DNA of 64,000 nt from Kitasatospora sp. A2-31 (lineage in GTDB: Bacteria; Actinomycetota; Actinomycetes; Streptomycetales; Streptomycetaceae): assembly GCF_022288725.1 (NCBI RefSeq), contig NZ_JAKNTA010000001.1:558899-622898 (forward strand), written 5' to 3'. The position numbers and the translations under genes are program-made. The notes beneath the pieces are model-generated. The model worked only from the letters and a program-made list of their open reading frames with translations, searched no databases and was not told the DNA's origin. Positions 45,401 to 53,640 of the stretch are shown piece by piece; within the stretch, counting starts at the first letter, position 1, and each line of letters opens with the position of its first letter.

Positions 45401-47997
45401 CCGGTCCAGTCGTGCAGGCCCCAGCCGTCGTAGTCGCCGTCGGGTCGGTTGTAGTGGATGACGGCGGTCCCGGCCGGCGGGGTGCCGACCGGCCCGGGGT
45501 TGGTGGTCCGGACGGTCGGGTCGCCCTCCTTGAGCCAGATCTCGCCGGTCGCGCCGACGTCGATGTGGCGGTCGGCGTCCACGTCCTTGACGCCGCCCTT
45601 CTCCACGATGAAGCCGACGTCCGAGGCGCCGGGCTTGAGCCTGACGTAGGCGAAGGCGCCGTAGGCGTCGCGGCCGGTGAAGCCGTGCCCGGCCGGCCAC
45701 TGGGTCCCCTCGCCGTCGGCGATGTCACCCCAGGCGTAGAGGTTCCAGCCGTCGTAGTCGCCGCCCCGGCGCTGGTAGTGCACGACGGCGTAGGGGCGGG
45801 CGGCCGCGCTGGGCACCGGCTGGGGCGCGGGGGCGCCAGTGGTGTAGCTCGCGGTGGCCGAGCGGAGGTGGCCGCTGGAGTCCTGGACCACGGCCTTGTA
45901 GCGGACGACGGTGCCGGGCGCCACGGCGCCGAGGTCCTGGGTGACCCGGTAGGTGCCGTTGTCGGCGGTGCCGAGGGTCTGCCAGGGCCCGGTGCCGATC
46001 TGGGCGGCGAAGGTGACCCGGTTGAAGCCGCCCCCGTCGACGTCGGCGCCGACGGTGACGGTGCCGCTGCTGCCGTCGGCCGGCGGCCGGAGCGCCAGGC
46101 CCGGTGCGGCCGCGACCGGGGCCAGCCTGGCGGCGGCCTTGAACACCACCGAGGAGAGCGCGGGCACGGTCACGGTCACCTTGCGGTCCGCGCCGCTGGT
46201 CAGCCGCTCGCCCGCGGTCGGGTAGATCCGGTCGAAGCCCTGCCCGGCGGCGAAGGTGTCCAGCGTGACGGTCTTCGCCTCGGTCGCGTTGTTCACCGCG
46301 ACCAGGTACTCGACCTGCTGGCCGGCGTCGATCCGGGAGAAGGCGTAGACGCCCGCGCCGTCGGCGGCGTACCGCTCGATCTGGGCGCCGTCGGCGAGCG
46401 CCGGGTGGTCGCGACGGAGCCGGGCCAGCCCGGCGATGCCCTGGTAGAGCGCGCCGCCCTGGTCGTAGCGGTCGGCGGAGCCGGCGGTGCCGCCGAGCAC
46501 CCGGTCGGTGTTGTACGAGGGGGTCTGCGAGGCGAAGAGGTCCTGCCGGGCGTCCTTGTCGCCGCCCGCACCGGTGAAGCCCTGCTCGTCGCCGTAGTAG
46601 ACGACGGGCTGGCCGCGGGTGAGGAACTGCAGCTCGGTGCCGAGCCGGTCCTTCTTCACCAGGGTGGCGTCGTCGGCACCGGGGTTGTCGCTCAGCAGGA
46701 AGGAGCCGAACCGGCCCATGTCGTGGTTGCCCAGGAAGGTCGGCAGCTCGTACGCGTCGGTGTCGGCGGTGGTGTAGCGGTAGTCCTGGCCGTACACGTC
46801 GGCGAGGGCCTTCGCCGGGCCGCCCTGCGAGACGTAGGAGCGGGCGGCGTTCTGGAACGGGAAGTCCAGCGTGGCCTGCAGCCTGCCCTTGGTGACGTAC
46901 GGCGAGGTGATCGCCGGGTCGCCGGAGTAGACCTCGCCGAACATGAAGAACCGCTTGTTGCCCTGCCTGGCGGCGAAGTCCTTGAGTGCCGGAGCCCACT
47001 GCTGCCAGAAGGCCATGTTGACGTGCTTGACGGTGTCGATCCGGAAGCCGTCCACGCCGGCGTCCTTGACCCACTGCTGGTAGACCTTCTCGAAGCCCTG
47101 CACCACCCGCGGGTTCTGGGTGTCGAGGTCGTCCAGGCCGGAGAAGTCGCCCTCGGTGGCGGACTCGCCGGCGAAGGTCGAGTCCCCCCGGTTGTGGTAG
47201 AGCGCGGGGTCGTTGAGCCAGGCCGGGGTCTTGGCGGTGGCGTCGGCCGGGTTGCGGAAGACCGGGCTGTACGGGAACGAGTCCCTGGTCAGCTTCGGCC
47301 ACGCGGCCCGTGCGTCGGCGAGCGCGGTCTCGTCCACCGGCCGGCCGTCGGCGTCCAGCACCGGGTAGGCGCCGGTGCTCCGGTAGCCGTACTGCTTCTG
47401 CTGGTAGTCGATGACGTCGGCGGTGTGGTTGGTGATGACGTCGAAGAAGACCTTGATCCCGCGCGCGTGCGCCTTGGCTATCAGCTCCTTGAGCTGCTCG
47501 TTGGTGCCGAAGTGCGGGTCGACCTGGGTGAAGTCGGTGATCCAGTAGCCGTGGTACCCGGCGGACACGTCCGAACCCGTGCCCTGGACCGGCTTGTTCT
47601 TGAAGATCGGGGCCATCCAGATCGCCGTGGTGCCGAGGTTCTGGATGTAGTCGAGCCGCTGGATCAGCCCGGCGAGGTCGCCCCCGTGGTAGAAGCCCTT
47701 GTCCGCGGGGTCGAGGCCGTGTTCCAGCCGGCTGCCGGTGATGCCGCCGGTGTCGTTGCCCCGGTCGCCGTTGGCGAAGCGGTCCGGCAGCACGAAGTAG
47801 AACTGCTCGCGGGTGAGGTCGTGCCGCCCGGCGGTGGCGGCCAGCGCGGCGTCCGACGGGGGTGCCGGCGGGGCGGCGGCGAACGCGGCCGGGGCGGTGC
47901 CGAGCGTGGCGGCCAGCAGCGAGGCGGCCAGCAGCACCGCCGTCCGGCCGGGTCTACGGGTGGTGCTCCGCCGGCGGCGGGGCGTGACATCGGCCAC
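42496..47997 (-). CDS. pul: Secreted two-domain alpha-amylase/pullulanase
   Basis: This 1833-residue exported enzyme carries two complete GH13 modules. After a signal peptide (residues 1-41), the first is an alpha-amylase-type barrel (about 60-620) with Asp321 (GFRIDTVKH), Glu355 (FGEVYSG) and Asp426 (LGNHDMG). A beta region and two pullulanase-associated carbohydrate-binding repeats follow (VVHYQRRGGDYDGWNLYAWG and VIHYNRPDGDYDGWGLHDWT). The C-terminal pullulanase module has YNWGYDPLHYNVPEGSY, Asp1428 (GFRFDLMG), Glu1465 (YGEGWN) and Asp1598 (DAHDN). It should cut both alpha-1,4 and alpha-1,6 bonds of starch or pullulan. GTG 47997 follows GGGAG. Confidence 0.93.
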   Translation of the reverse strand: MADVTPRRRRSTTRRPGRTAVLLAASLLAATLGTAPAAFAAAPPAPPSDAALAATAGRHDLTREQFYFVLPDRFANGDRGNDTGGITGSRLEHGLDPADKGFYHGGDLAGLIQRLDYIQNLGTTAIWMAPIFKNKPVQGTGSDVSAGYHGYWITDFTQVDPHFGTNEQLKELIAKAHARGIKVFFDVITNHTADVIDYQQKQYGYRSTGAYPVLDADGRPVDETALADARAAWPKLTRDSFPYSPVFRNPADATAKTPAWLNDPALYHNRGDSTFAGESATEGDFSGLDDLDTQNPRVVQGFEKVYQQWVKDAGVDGFRIDTVKHVNMAFWQQWAPALKDFAARQGNKRFFMFGEVYSGDPAITSPYVTKGRLQATLDFPFQNAARSYVSQGGPAKALADVYGQDYRYTTADTDAYELPTFLGNHDMGRFGSFLLSDNPGADDATLVKKDRLGTELQFLTRGQPVVYYGDEQGFTGAGGDKDARQDLFASQTPSYNTDRVLGGTAGSADRYDQGGALYQGIAGLARLRRDHPALADGAQIERYAADGAGVYAFSRIDAGQQVEYLVAVNNATEAKTVTLDTFAAGQGFDRIYPTAGERLTSGADRKVTVTVPALSSVVFKAAARLAPVAAAPGLALRPPADGSSGTVTVGADVDGGGFNRVTFAAQIGTGPWQTLGTADNGTYRVTQDLGAVAPGTVVRYKAVVQDSSGHLRSATASYTTGAPAPQPVPSAAARPYAVVHYQRRGGDYDGWNLYAWGDIADGEGTQWPAGHGFTGRDAYGAFAYVRLKPGASDVGFIVEKGGVKDVDADRHIDVGATGEIWLKEGDPTVRTTNPGPVGTPPAGTAVIHYNRPDGDYDGWGLHDWTGAAHPTDWGSPLMPVRRDAFGAVFEVPLAPGATSLSYILHRGNDKDLPHDQSLDLAATGREVWILGGREGYLLPQTAAASSQVDLGSAKAQWIDARTVVVPAGYGAGDVALAGGTSAQLVYDPEGGITADKGVLSKAGQWIRLTPVQGGLTDAQKARFPHLAGYRAFTVDQRDTGRVAQALRGQLLFTEHLPSGAALAATGVQIPGVLDDLYARRTGRVDFGPAYYDGKVALSVWAPTAQEVSVQLFDGPDGGTPKTVPMKLDDETGVWELVRDKAELDGKYYLYQVKVWAPSVQRTVVNTVTDPYSVALSADSRRSLVADLAAPALKPQGWDDHAVPEAVPPAREQIQELHVRDFSVEDATVPAAERGTYLAFTESQSAGMKHLRELAGAGVTTIHLLPTFDIATIRENRAEQKLPACDLKALAADSEKQQECVAAVAAQDAYNWGYDPLHYNVPEGSYATDPTGTARTVQFRQMVQAIHAAGLRVVLDVVYNHTAASGQAEHSVLDKVVPGYYQRLDADGKVTTDSCCSDTAPEHAMMNRLVVDSVTTWAREYKVDGFRFDLMGLDPKSTMLDVQAALRRMTPDSDGVDGRNVLLYGEGWNFGVVANNARFEQATQLNMAGTGIATFDDRIRDAARGGNFMLSSAPQQGFASGLFTDPNGSPANGSPEEQRARLLKQMDQIKVGLTGNLAGYTFTDSSGRTVTGAGVDYNGAPTGYAAKPGEAVEYVDAHDNTDLFDALAYKLPTGTAPADRARMQALALSLTALGQGTGFAQAGSDLLRSKSLDANAYDSGDWFNAIHWDPADGNGWGRGVPMAADNREMWPAAKSLLANPKLAVGAADIRATGLQYQDFLRIKRSSPLFSLPTLAEVQQRLSYPLSGTPGETPGVITLHLDGTGLAGAEKGVTVVFNATPGAQSQTVPGLKGTAQALHPVQAGGADPVVKQAGFDPSSGTFTVPGRTVAVFVQR

Positions 47998-48059
47998 GGA
48001 GGGCTCCCTGCGGGGGAAAGGGGTGATCGAGTTGCGAGGACGCTAGCGGGCTGCAATCT

Positions 48060-48081
48060 GTTTCAGCAAGATGCAGAAACG
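48060..48081 (-). promoter_or_regulatory. Promoter-proximal element of the amylase-pullulanase gene
   Basis: On the coding strand the words CGTTTCTGCA and CTTGCTGAAAC follow each other directly, 63-84 bp upstream of the GTG start. Both words also occur in the amylase upstream region (37338-37347 and 37262-37272, plus strand). Shared words in front of two starch-degrading genes suggest a common regulator. Confidence 0.55.
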
Positions 48082-48253
48082 GTTTCGGGGAGGGAAAATA
48101 CGCCCCTCGTACCGGTTCCCGACCCCCGATTGCGCCGGCCGATCCACCCGGCGTGACAATGGGAGCTATGCCCGTCCCACCGGTTCGCACCAGACCCGTC
48201 CGCACCCCCTACCCCGGTGGGAGAGACCCCCTAGCCCTCAAGGGGGACAGCCG

Positions 48254-49279
48254 GTGAAGAATCCACTTCCACAGGATGAGCAGACGGCTACGGGACGTCT
48301 GGCAGACTTCTCGTCCATGGGGGAACCGACCGACATCCAGCAGCCCGGCGCCGAGCAGACGGCCGCGGAACCCGGCACTCCCGCGACGGCCCCGGCCGAG
48401 CCCGGCCCGATGCCCGACGGTGCCACCCGGGTCGCCCAGTCCCGGTCGGCCGCCCTGCGCAGCCGCGTCCGCGACCAGCGCCGCTCGCCGGCCCGACCGC
48501 GGATCTGGTTCGAGCTGGCGCTGATCGGCATCAGCTACTGGCTCTACTCCCTTGTCCGCAACGCGGTGCCCGAGCAGGAGGCGATAGCCCAGCATCACGC
48601 CTCCTGGATCTGGGACTTCGAGCACAGCCTGGGCATCGCGTTCGAGCGGTCGGTCAACCACGCGGTGGACGGCGTCGGGTGGCTCATCACGGGGATGAAC
48701 TACTACTACGCGACGCTGCACTTCGTCGTCACCATCGGCGTCCTGGTCTGGCTCTACCGGAGCCACCCGGGCCGCTACGTCGGGGTCCGCACGGTGCTGT
48801 TCGTCACCACCGGCCTCGCCCTGGTCGGCTTCTACTTCTTCCCGCTGGCCCCGCCCCGGCTGATGACCGACGGCGGCTTCATCGACACCGTGAAGACGCA
48901 CGGCACCTGGGGCTCGATGGCCTCCGGCCCGGCCACGCACGTCTCCAACCAGTTCGCGGCGATGCCCTCGATGCACATCGGCTGGTCGATGTGGTGCGGC
49001 CTGACCCTGTTCTTCCTGGCCCGCCGGACCTGGGTCCGGGTGCTCGGCCTGCTCTACCCGGCCGCCACCCTGGTGGTCATCGTGTCCACCGCGAACCACT
49101 TCTGGATGGACGCGGTCGGCGGCCTGGTCTGCCTCCTGGTCGGCTTCCTCACCGCCCGCTGGCTGTACCACTCCTCGGTCTACAGGCTGCCGAGGGTGCC
49201 CGCCCGGGAGACCCCGGAGGAGCCGATCACCGTGCCCGAGCAGTGGAGCGAGCCGGCCGTGAGCACCGCCCGCCGCTGA
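48254..49279 (+). CDS. PAP2 superfamily membrane phosphatase
   Basis: The 341-residue protein has a disordered N-terminus of about 75 residues and about six transmembrane helices. The PAP2 active-site segments are present: WIWDFEHSLGIAFERSVNHAV, AAMPSMHIGWSMW (the PSGH equivalent) and STANHFWMDAVGG with catalytic His and Asp. This PSMH/HxxxD form is the Aur1/Ipt1-like PAP2_3 subgroup, which removes or transfers phosphate groups of lipids. GTG 48254 follows AGGGGGA; ATG 48317 (MGEPTDIQQ) is an alternative. It is divergent from the amylase-pullulanase gene and convergent with glnE. Confidence 0.85.
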   Translation: MKNPLPQDEQTATGRLADFSSMGEPTDIQQPGAEQTAAEPGTPATAPAEPGPMPDGATRVAQSRSAALRSRVRDQRRSPARPRIWFELALIGISYWLYSLVRNAVPEQEAIAQHHASWIWDFEHSLGIAFERSVNHAVDGVGWLITGMNYYYATLHFVVTIGVLVWLYRSHPGRYVGVRTVLFVTTGLALVGFYFFPLAPPRLMTDGGFIDTVKTHGTWGSMASGPATHVSNQFAAMPSMHIGWSMWCGLTLFFLARRTWVRVLGLLYPAATLVVIVSTANHFWMDAVGGLVCLLVGFLTARWLYHSSVYRLPRVPARETPEEPITVPEQWSEPAVSTARR

Positions 49280-49310
49280 CCGCCGTACGGCACGACCCGA
49301 GGACGCCCGA

Positions 49311-49340
49311 GAGGGCCCGGTGACCACTCGCCGGGCCCTC
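49311..49340. terminator. Terminator between the PAP2 gene and glnE
   Basis: GAGGGCCCGG (49311-49320) pairs with CCGGGCCCTC (49331-49340) and is followed by TTC. It lies between convergent genes and may serve both. Confidence 0.75.
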
Positions 49341-49432
49341 TTCGCACCCTGCAGCGCGCAGCCCGGGCGCGCCGCCCGGACGTAAGGACGCGCACCCCGG
49401 GCGGGCACCGCACGCCCCGGGGCAGGCGGCCC

Positions 49433-52400
49433 TCAGCCGTAGAACAGCCGCTCCACCACCGCCCGGGCCCGCCGGGTGGCCCGCCGGTAGTCGTCCACCA
49501 GCTCGCCGCTGTGCCCGGCGCCGTAGCCGAGGTAGCGCGCCACCCCGGCCAGCTCGCGCGCGTCCGCGGGAAAGCTGTCCCCCGGCCGGCCGCGCACCAG
49601 CATCACCGCGGACCGCACCCGTGAGGCCAGCACCCAGGCGGTGTCCAGCACCGCCGCGTCCTCCGCGTCCACCAGCCCGGCCTGGGCGGCGGCCGCCAGC
49701 GCGGCCCTGGTCCGGGTGGTGCGCAGGGCCGGCAGCTCGTGCCCGTGCTGGAGCTGGAGCAGCTGGACGGTCCACTCGACGTCCGCCAGCCCGCCCCGGC
49801 CGATCTTGGTGTGGGTGGTCGGGTCGGCCCCCCGCGGCAGCCGCTCGGCCTCGATCCGGGCCTTGATCCGGCGGATCTCCATGAGGTCCCGCTCCGGCAC
49901 TCCGAGCCCCGGGTACCGCAGCGGGTCGATCAGCTGCCGGAACCGCGCCCCCAGGTCCTCGTCCCCGGCCACCGGCTCGGCCCGCAGCAGCGCCTGGCTC
50001 TCCCAGGCGTGCGACCAGCGCCGGTAGTACGCCGCGTACGAGGCGAGGGTGCGCACCAGCGGACCGTTGCGGCCCTCCGGCCGCAGGTCGGCGTCGACCA
50101 GCAGCGGCGGCTCGGTGGACGGCGCGGCCAGCAGCGTGCGCAGCTCGTGGCAGACGGCCTGGGCGGCCCGCGCGGCGTCCTGCTCCAGCGAGCCGAGCAG
50201 CGGCTCGTGGACGAAGAGCACGTCCGCGTCCGAGCCGTAGCCGAGCTCGCGGCCGCCGAACCGGCCCATCGCGATCACCGCGATCCGGGTCGGCAGGCCG
50301 CCGTGCGCGGCCTCCCAGCCGGCGATGCAGGCCCGCAGCGCGCCCTGCAGCGTGGCGGCGTTCAGCGCGGTGAGCGCTTCCCCCGCCGCGTCCAGGGCCT
50401 CGGCCGGGTCGTCACCCAGCCGGCCGAGCACGTCGGCGGCCGCGGTGCGGAACAGCTCGCGCCGGCGCACCGCGCGGGCGGCGGCGACCCCCGCGCCGGC
50501 GGAGTCGGCCCGGCCGACGGCGGCCAGTATCTCCTGTTCGAGCGCGGCCCGGCCGCGCGGCACCAGACCCTGCGGGTCGCCCAGCATGGCCACCGCCTCG
50601 GGCGCCCGCAGCAACAGGTCGGGGGCGAGCCGACCGGCCGACAGCACCCGGGCCAGCTGCTCGGCGGCGCCGCTCTCGTCCCGCAGCAGCCGCAGGTACC
50701 AGGGGGTGCGGCCGAGCGCGTCGGAGACCTGGCGGAAGTTGAGCAGCCCGGCGTCCGGATCGGCCGAGTCGGCGAACCAGCCGAGCAGCACCGGCAGCAG
50801 CGTCCGCTGGATGGCGGCCTTGCGGCTGACGCCGGAGGCGAGCGCGGTGAGGTGGCGCAGCGCGGCGGCCGGGTCCGCGTAGCCGAGCGCCTCGAGCCGG
50901 GCCCGCGCGGCGTCCGGGGTGAGGCCGGCCGCGCCGGGCGGCAGTTCGGCGACGGCGTCCAGCAGCGGCCGGTAGAACAGCTTCTCGTGCAGCCGGCGGA
51001 CCTCGACGGCGTGCCGCTTCCACTCCCGCTGCAGCGCGGCCACCGGGTCGGCCCGGGTGTCGTCGTTGATCAGCGGGGCGAGCGAGCGGGCCAGCCGGCG
51101 CTGGTCCTCCTCGCCGGTGGGCATCAGGTGGGTGCGGCGCAGCCGGTGCAGCTGGATCCGGTGCTCCATCGAGCGCAGGAAGCGATAGGCGGCGTCCAGC
51201 GAGGCGGCGTCGGCCCGCCCGACGTACCCGCCCCGGGAGAGGGCGGCCAGCGCCTCCAGCGTGTTGCCGCTGCGCAGCGCCGGGTCGGTGCGCCCGTGCA
51301 CCAGCTGGAGCAGCTGGACGGAGAACTCCACGTCGCGCAGCCCGCCCGGGCCCAGCTTGAGCTGGCGGTCCAGCTCGGTGGCCGGGATGGAGTCGATCAC
51401 CCGGCGGCGCATCTGCTGCACGTCGGCGACGAAGTTCTCCCGGGTCGCGGCCTGCCAGACCATCGGCTCCAGCGCGGCGAGGTAGGCGGCGCCCAGCTCG
51501 GCGTCGCCGGCCACCGGACGGGCCTTGAGCAGGGCCTGGAACTCCCAGGTCTTGGCCCAGCGCTGGTAGTACGCGGTGTGGCTGGCGAGGGTGCGCACCA
51601 GCGGGCCGTTGCGGCCCTCGGGGCGAAGGTTGGCGTCGACCGGCCAGATGGTGCCCTCGCCGGTGGTGTCGGCGCAGAGCCGGGTGAGCGCGGCCGCGAG
51701 CCGGGTGGCGGCCTTGAGCGCCTCGTGCTCGTCGGCACCGTCCTGCGGCTCGGCGACGAAGATGACGTCCACGTCGGAGACGTAGTTGAGCTCGCGGCCG
51801 CCGCACTTGCCCATGCCGATGACGGCCAGCCGGCAGGCCCGGGCGGCCTCCGGGTCCTGCTCGGCGGCGAGGTCCAGGGCGGTCTGCAGGGTGGCGCCGG
51901 CCAGGTCGGCGAGCTCGGCGGCGGTCTGCGCCAGGTCGGTGGTGCCGGTGAGGTCGCGGGCGGCGATGGCCAGCAGGCAGCGGCGGTAGGCGATCCGCAG
52001 GGCGTCCGCCGGGTTGCCCGCGCCCTCCGCCCGGACGGCCTGTTGCAGCGCGCGCAGGAAGTCGTCCGGGCCGGGATGCATGTCGCGCAGCTCGAAGGTG
52101 ACCAGGGCGTGCCAGTCGTGCGGGTGCCGGGCCAGGTGGTCGGCGAGCGCGGTGGACGCGCCGAGCACGCCGAGCAGCCGGTCGCGCAGCGGCTTGGAGG
52201 TGGTCAGGGTGTCGCGCAGGGCGCGCCGGTCCGCCTCGTCGGCGGCCTCCAGCAGGCGGGCCAGGCCCAACAGGGCGAGGTCCGGGTCGGCGGTGGCGCC
52301 GAGCGCGTCCAGCAGCACCGGGTCGTCGGCCAGGCCCTCCAGGCCGGGGCCGGCGAGCAGCCGGACGGCCTGCGCCGGATCGGTGAACCCGCGCCGGACC

Positions 52401-52456
52401 AGCCGGATCTCCGGTCGGCTCACCCGGCTCCCGGCCCGCTGCTCCTCCACCGCCAT
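49433..52456 (-). CDS. glnE: Bifunctional glutamine synthetase adenylyltransferase/deadenylase GlnE
   Basis: GlnE switches type I glutamine synthetase off by adenylylating a tyrosine and on by removing AMP. At 1007 residues it has the two expected nucleotidyltransferase halves, separated by a helical linker. The N-terminal (deadenylylase) half has GMGKCGGRELNYVSDVDVIFV. The C-terminal (adenylylase) half has AMGRFGGRELGYGSDADVLFVHEP. Each has the Gly-Ser/Asp-x-Asp metal motif intact. Its target here should be GlnA1 (Tyr398), not GlnA2, which lacks the tyrosine. ATG 52456 follows GGAGGGG. It is divergent from the sortase gene. Confidence 0.96.
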   Translation of the reverse strand: MAVEEQRAGSRVSRPEIRLVRRGFTDPAQAVRLLAGPGLEGLADDPVLLDALGATADPDLALLGLARLLEAADEADRRALRDTLTTSKPLRDRLLGVLGASTALADHLARHPHDWHALVTFELRDMHPGPDDFLRALQQAVRAEGAGNPADALRIAYRRCLLAIAARDLTGTTDLAQTAAELADLAGATLQTALDLAAEQDPEAARACRLAVIGMGKCGGRELNYVSDVDVIFVAEPQDGADEHEALKAATRLAAALTRLCADTTGEGTIWPVDANLRPEGRNGPLVRTLASHTAYYQRWAKTWEFQALLKARPVAGDAELGAAYLAALEPMVWQAATRENFVADVQQMRRRVIDSIPATELDRQLKLGPGGLRDVEFSVQLLQLVHGRTDPALRSGNTLEALAALSRGGYVGRADAASLDAAYRFLRSMEHRIQLHRLRRTHLMPTGEEDQRRLARSLAPLINDDTRADPVAALQREWKRHAVEVRRLHEKLFYRPLLDAVAELPPGAAGLTPDAARARLEALGYADPAAALRHLTALASGVSRKAAIQRTLLPVLLGWFADSADPDAGLLNFRQVSDALGRTPWYLRLLRDESGAAEQLARVLSAGRLAPDLLLRAPEAVAMLGDPQGLVPRGRAALEQEILAAVGRADSAGAGVAAARAVRRRELFRTAAADVLGRLGDDPAEALDAAGEALTALNAATLQGALRACIAGWEAAHGGLPTRIAVIAMGRFGGRELGYGSDADVLFVHEPLLGSLEQDAARAAQAVCHELRTLLAAPSTEPPLLVDADLRPEGRNGPLVRTLASYAAYYRRWSHAWESQALLRAEPVAGDEDLGARFRQLIDPLRYPGLGVPERDLMEIRRIKARIEAERLPRGADPTTHTKIGRGGLADVEWTVQLLQLQHGHELPALRTTRTRAALAAAAQAGLVDAEDAAVLDTAWVLASRVRSAVMLVRGRPGDSFPADARELAGVARYLGYGAGHSGELVDDYRRATRRARAVVERLFYG

Positions 52457-52704
52457 GGCCCCTCCATCCCTCCGTTCAGCAGGTTACGCGCCCCCACGGC
52501 GCAGTGCCGGGCATGACCGCGGACCGGACGCCGCCCGGCCGGCGGTGTGGCGTGTCGGCTTGCCCGCCCGTCCGGGGCGCGGTGGAGTACGCCATGACCG
52601 GTCCGGACGGCTCGGGCCACGGCGTGCCCGCCGCCGCGCCGTGCGGACCGCGGCCCCACCCCGGTCCGACGTCCGCACCCCTGCCTCAGCCGAAGGACAG
52701 CGTC

Positions 52705-53472
52705 ATGGCGACCGTGCACCCGCCCGCGGCCCGATCCCCGCGCCGGCGCCCGCGCCGGGCCGTGGTCGGCGCGCTCGGCGACCTGCTGTTCACCGTGGGC
52801 GTGCTGCTCGCCCTGCTGGTCGTCCACGCACTGTGGTGGACGGACCTCACGGCCGACCGGCACGCGGGTCTCGCCGCCGAGCAACTGCGCCGGCGCTGGT
52901 CGGCGGCGGTCCCGGCGGCACCGCCGACGGTGGCGCCGGCGCCGCCGACCGGAAGCGCGGACGCCGCCGCCCCGGCCCCGTTCGGGGAGGACGACGGCAT
53001 CGGTTTCCTGCACGTGCCCGCGATGGGCGCCGGCTACCAGGTGCTGATCAAGTCCGGCACCGACGAGAGGACCCTCGCGGAGGGCGTGGCCGGCGCCTAC
53101 ACGGAGCCGTACGCCTCCGCCATGCCCTGGGAGCCCCAGGGGAACTTCGCCCTGGCCGCCCACCGGGACGGCCACGGCGCGAAGTTCCACGACCTGGACG
53201 TGCTGAAGCCGGGCGACCCCCTGGTTGTGGAGACCCGCGACCGCTGGTACGTGTACCGCGTCGACGCCACGCTGCCGAAGACCTCCAAGGACGACACCGG
53301 CGTCATCGCCCCGGTGCCCACCGGCTCCCCCTACACCGGGCCGGGCCGCTACATCACCCTGACGACCTGCACGCCGGTCTACACCTCGCTCCACCGGATG
53401 GCCGTCTGGGGCAGCCTGGTCCGGGAGCAGCCGGTGGACGCCGCTCGAACGCCTCCCGCCGAGCTGCGGTAG
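52705..53472 (+). CDS. Class E sortase
   Basis: This 255-residue membrane-anchored transpeptidase attaches surface proteins with an LAxTG signal to the cell wall. A basic N-terminus (RRRPRRA) precedes one transmembrane helix (about residues 26-48), then an Ala/Pro linker. The catalytic domain has His153 (AAHRDGHG), Cys222 (TLTTCTP) and Arg231 (SLHRMAVWG). The sequence resembles class E (SrtE) enzymes of streptomycetes. ATG 52705 follows AAGGA by seven bases. The neighbouring convergent gene encodes an LAETG protein, its probable substrate. Confidence 0.9.
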   Translation: MATVHPPAARSPRRRPRRAVVGALGDLLFTVGVLLALLVVHALWWTDLTADRHAGLAAEQLRRRWSAAVPAAPPTVAPAPPTGSADAAAPAPFGEDDGIGFLHVPAMGAGYQVLIKSGTDERTLAEGVAGAYTEPYASAMPWEPQGNFALAAHRDGHGAKFHDLDVLKPGDPLVVETRDRWYVYRVDATLPKTSKDDTGVIAPVPTGSPYTGPGRYITLTTCTPVYTSLHRMAVWGSLVREQPVDAARTPPAELR

Positions 53473-53640
53473 CCGGGCCCCTCTCAGGGGCGACCGGTGG
53501 AGGCCGGCCGGCGGACGGGCGCGCGGTGCGCCTCGCCCCCGGCCGGCCGCCCCGGTCGCTGCACGGCCGGGGCGGCATCCCGGACGACCGCGCAGCGCGG
53601 CCCGCGCACCGTCACCCGGCGGCCCGGGGGACGGGTGCGG

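Noticed and set aside
42259..48156. 1965-codon plus-strand frame opposite the amylase-pullulanase gene
   Set aside because: It is an antisense shadow; the opposite frame has a signal peptide, catalytic motifs and a terminator.
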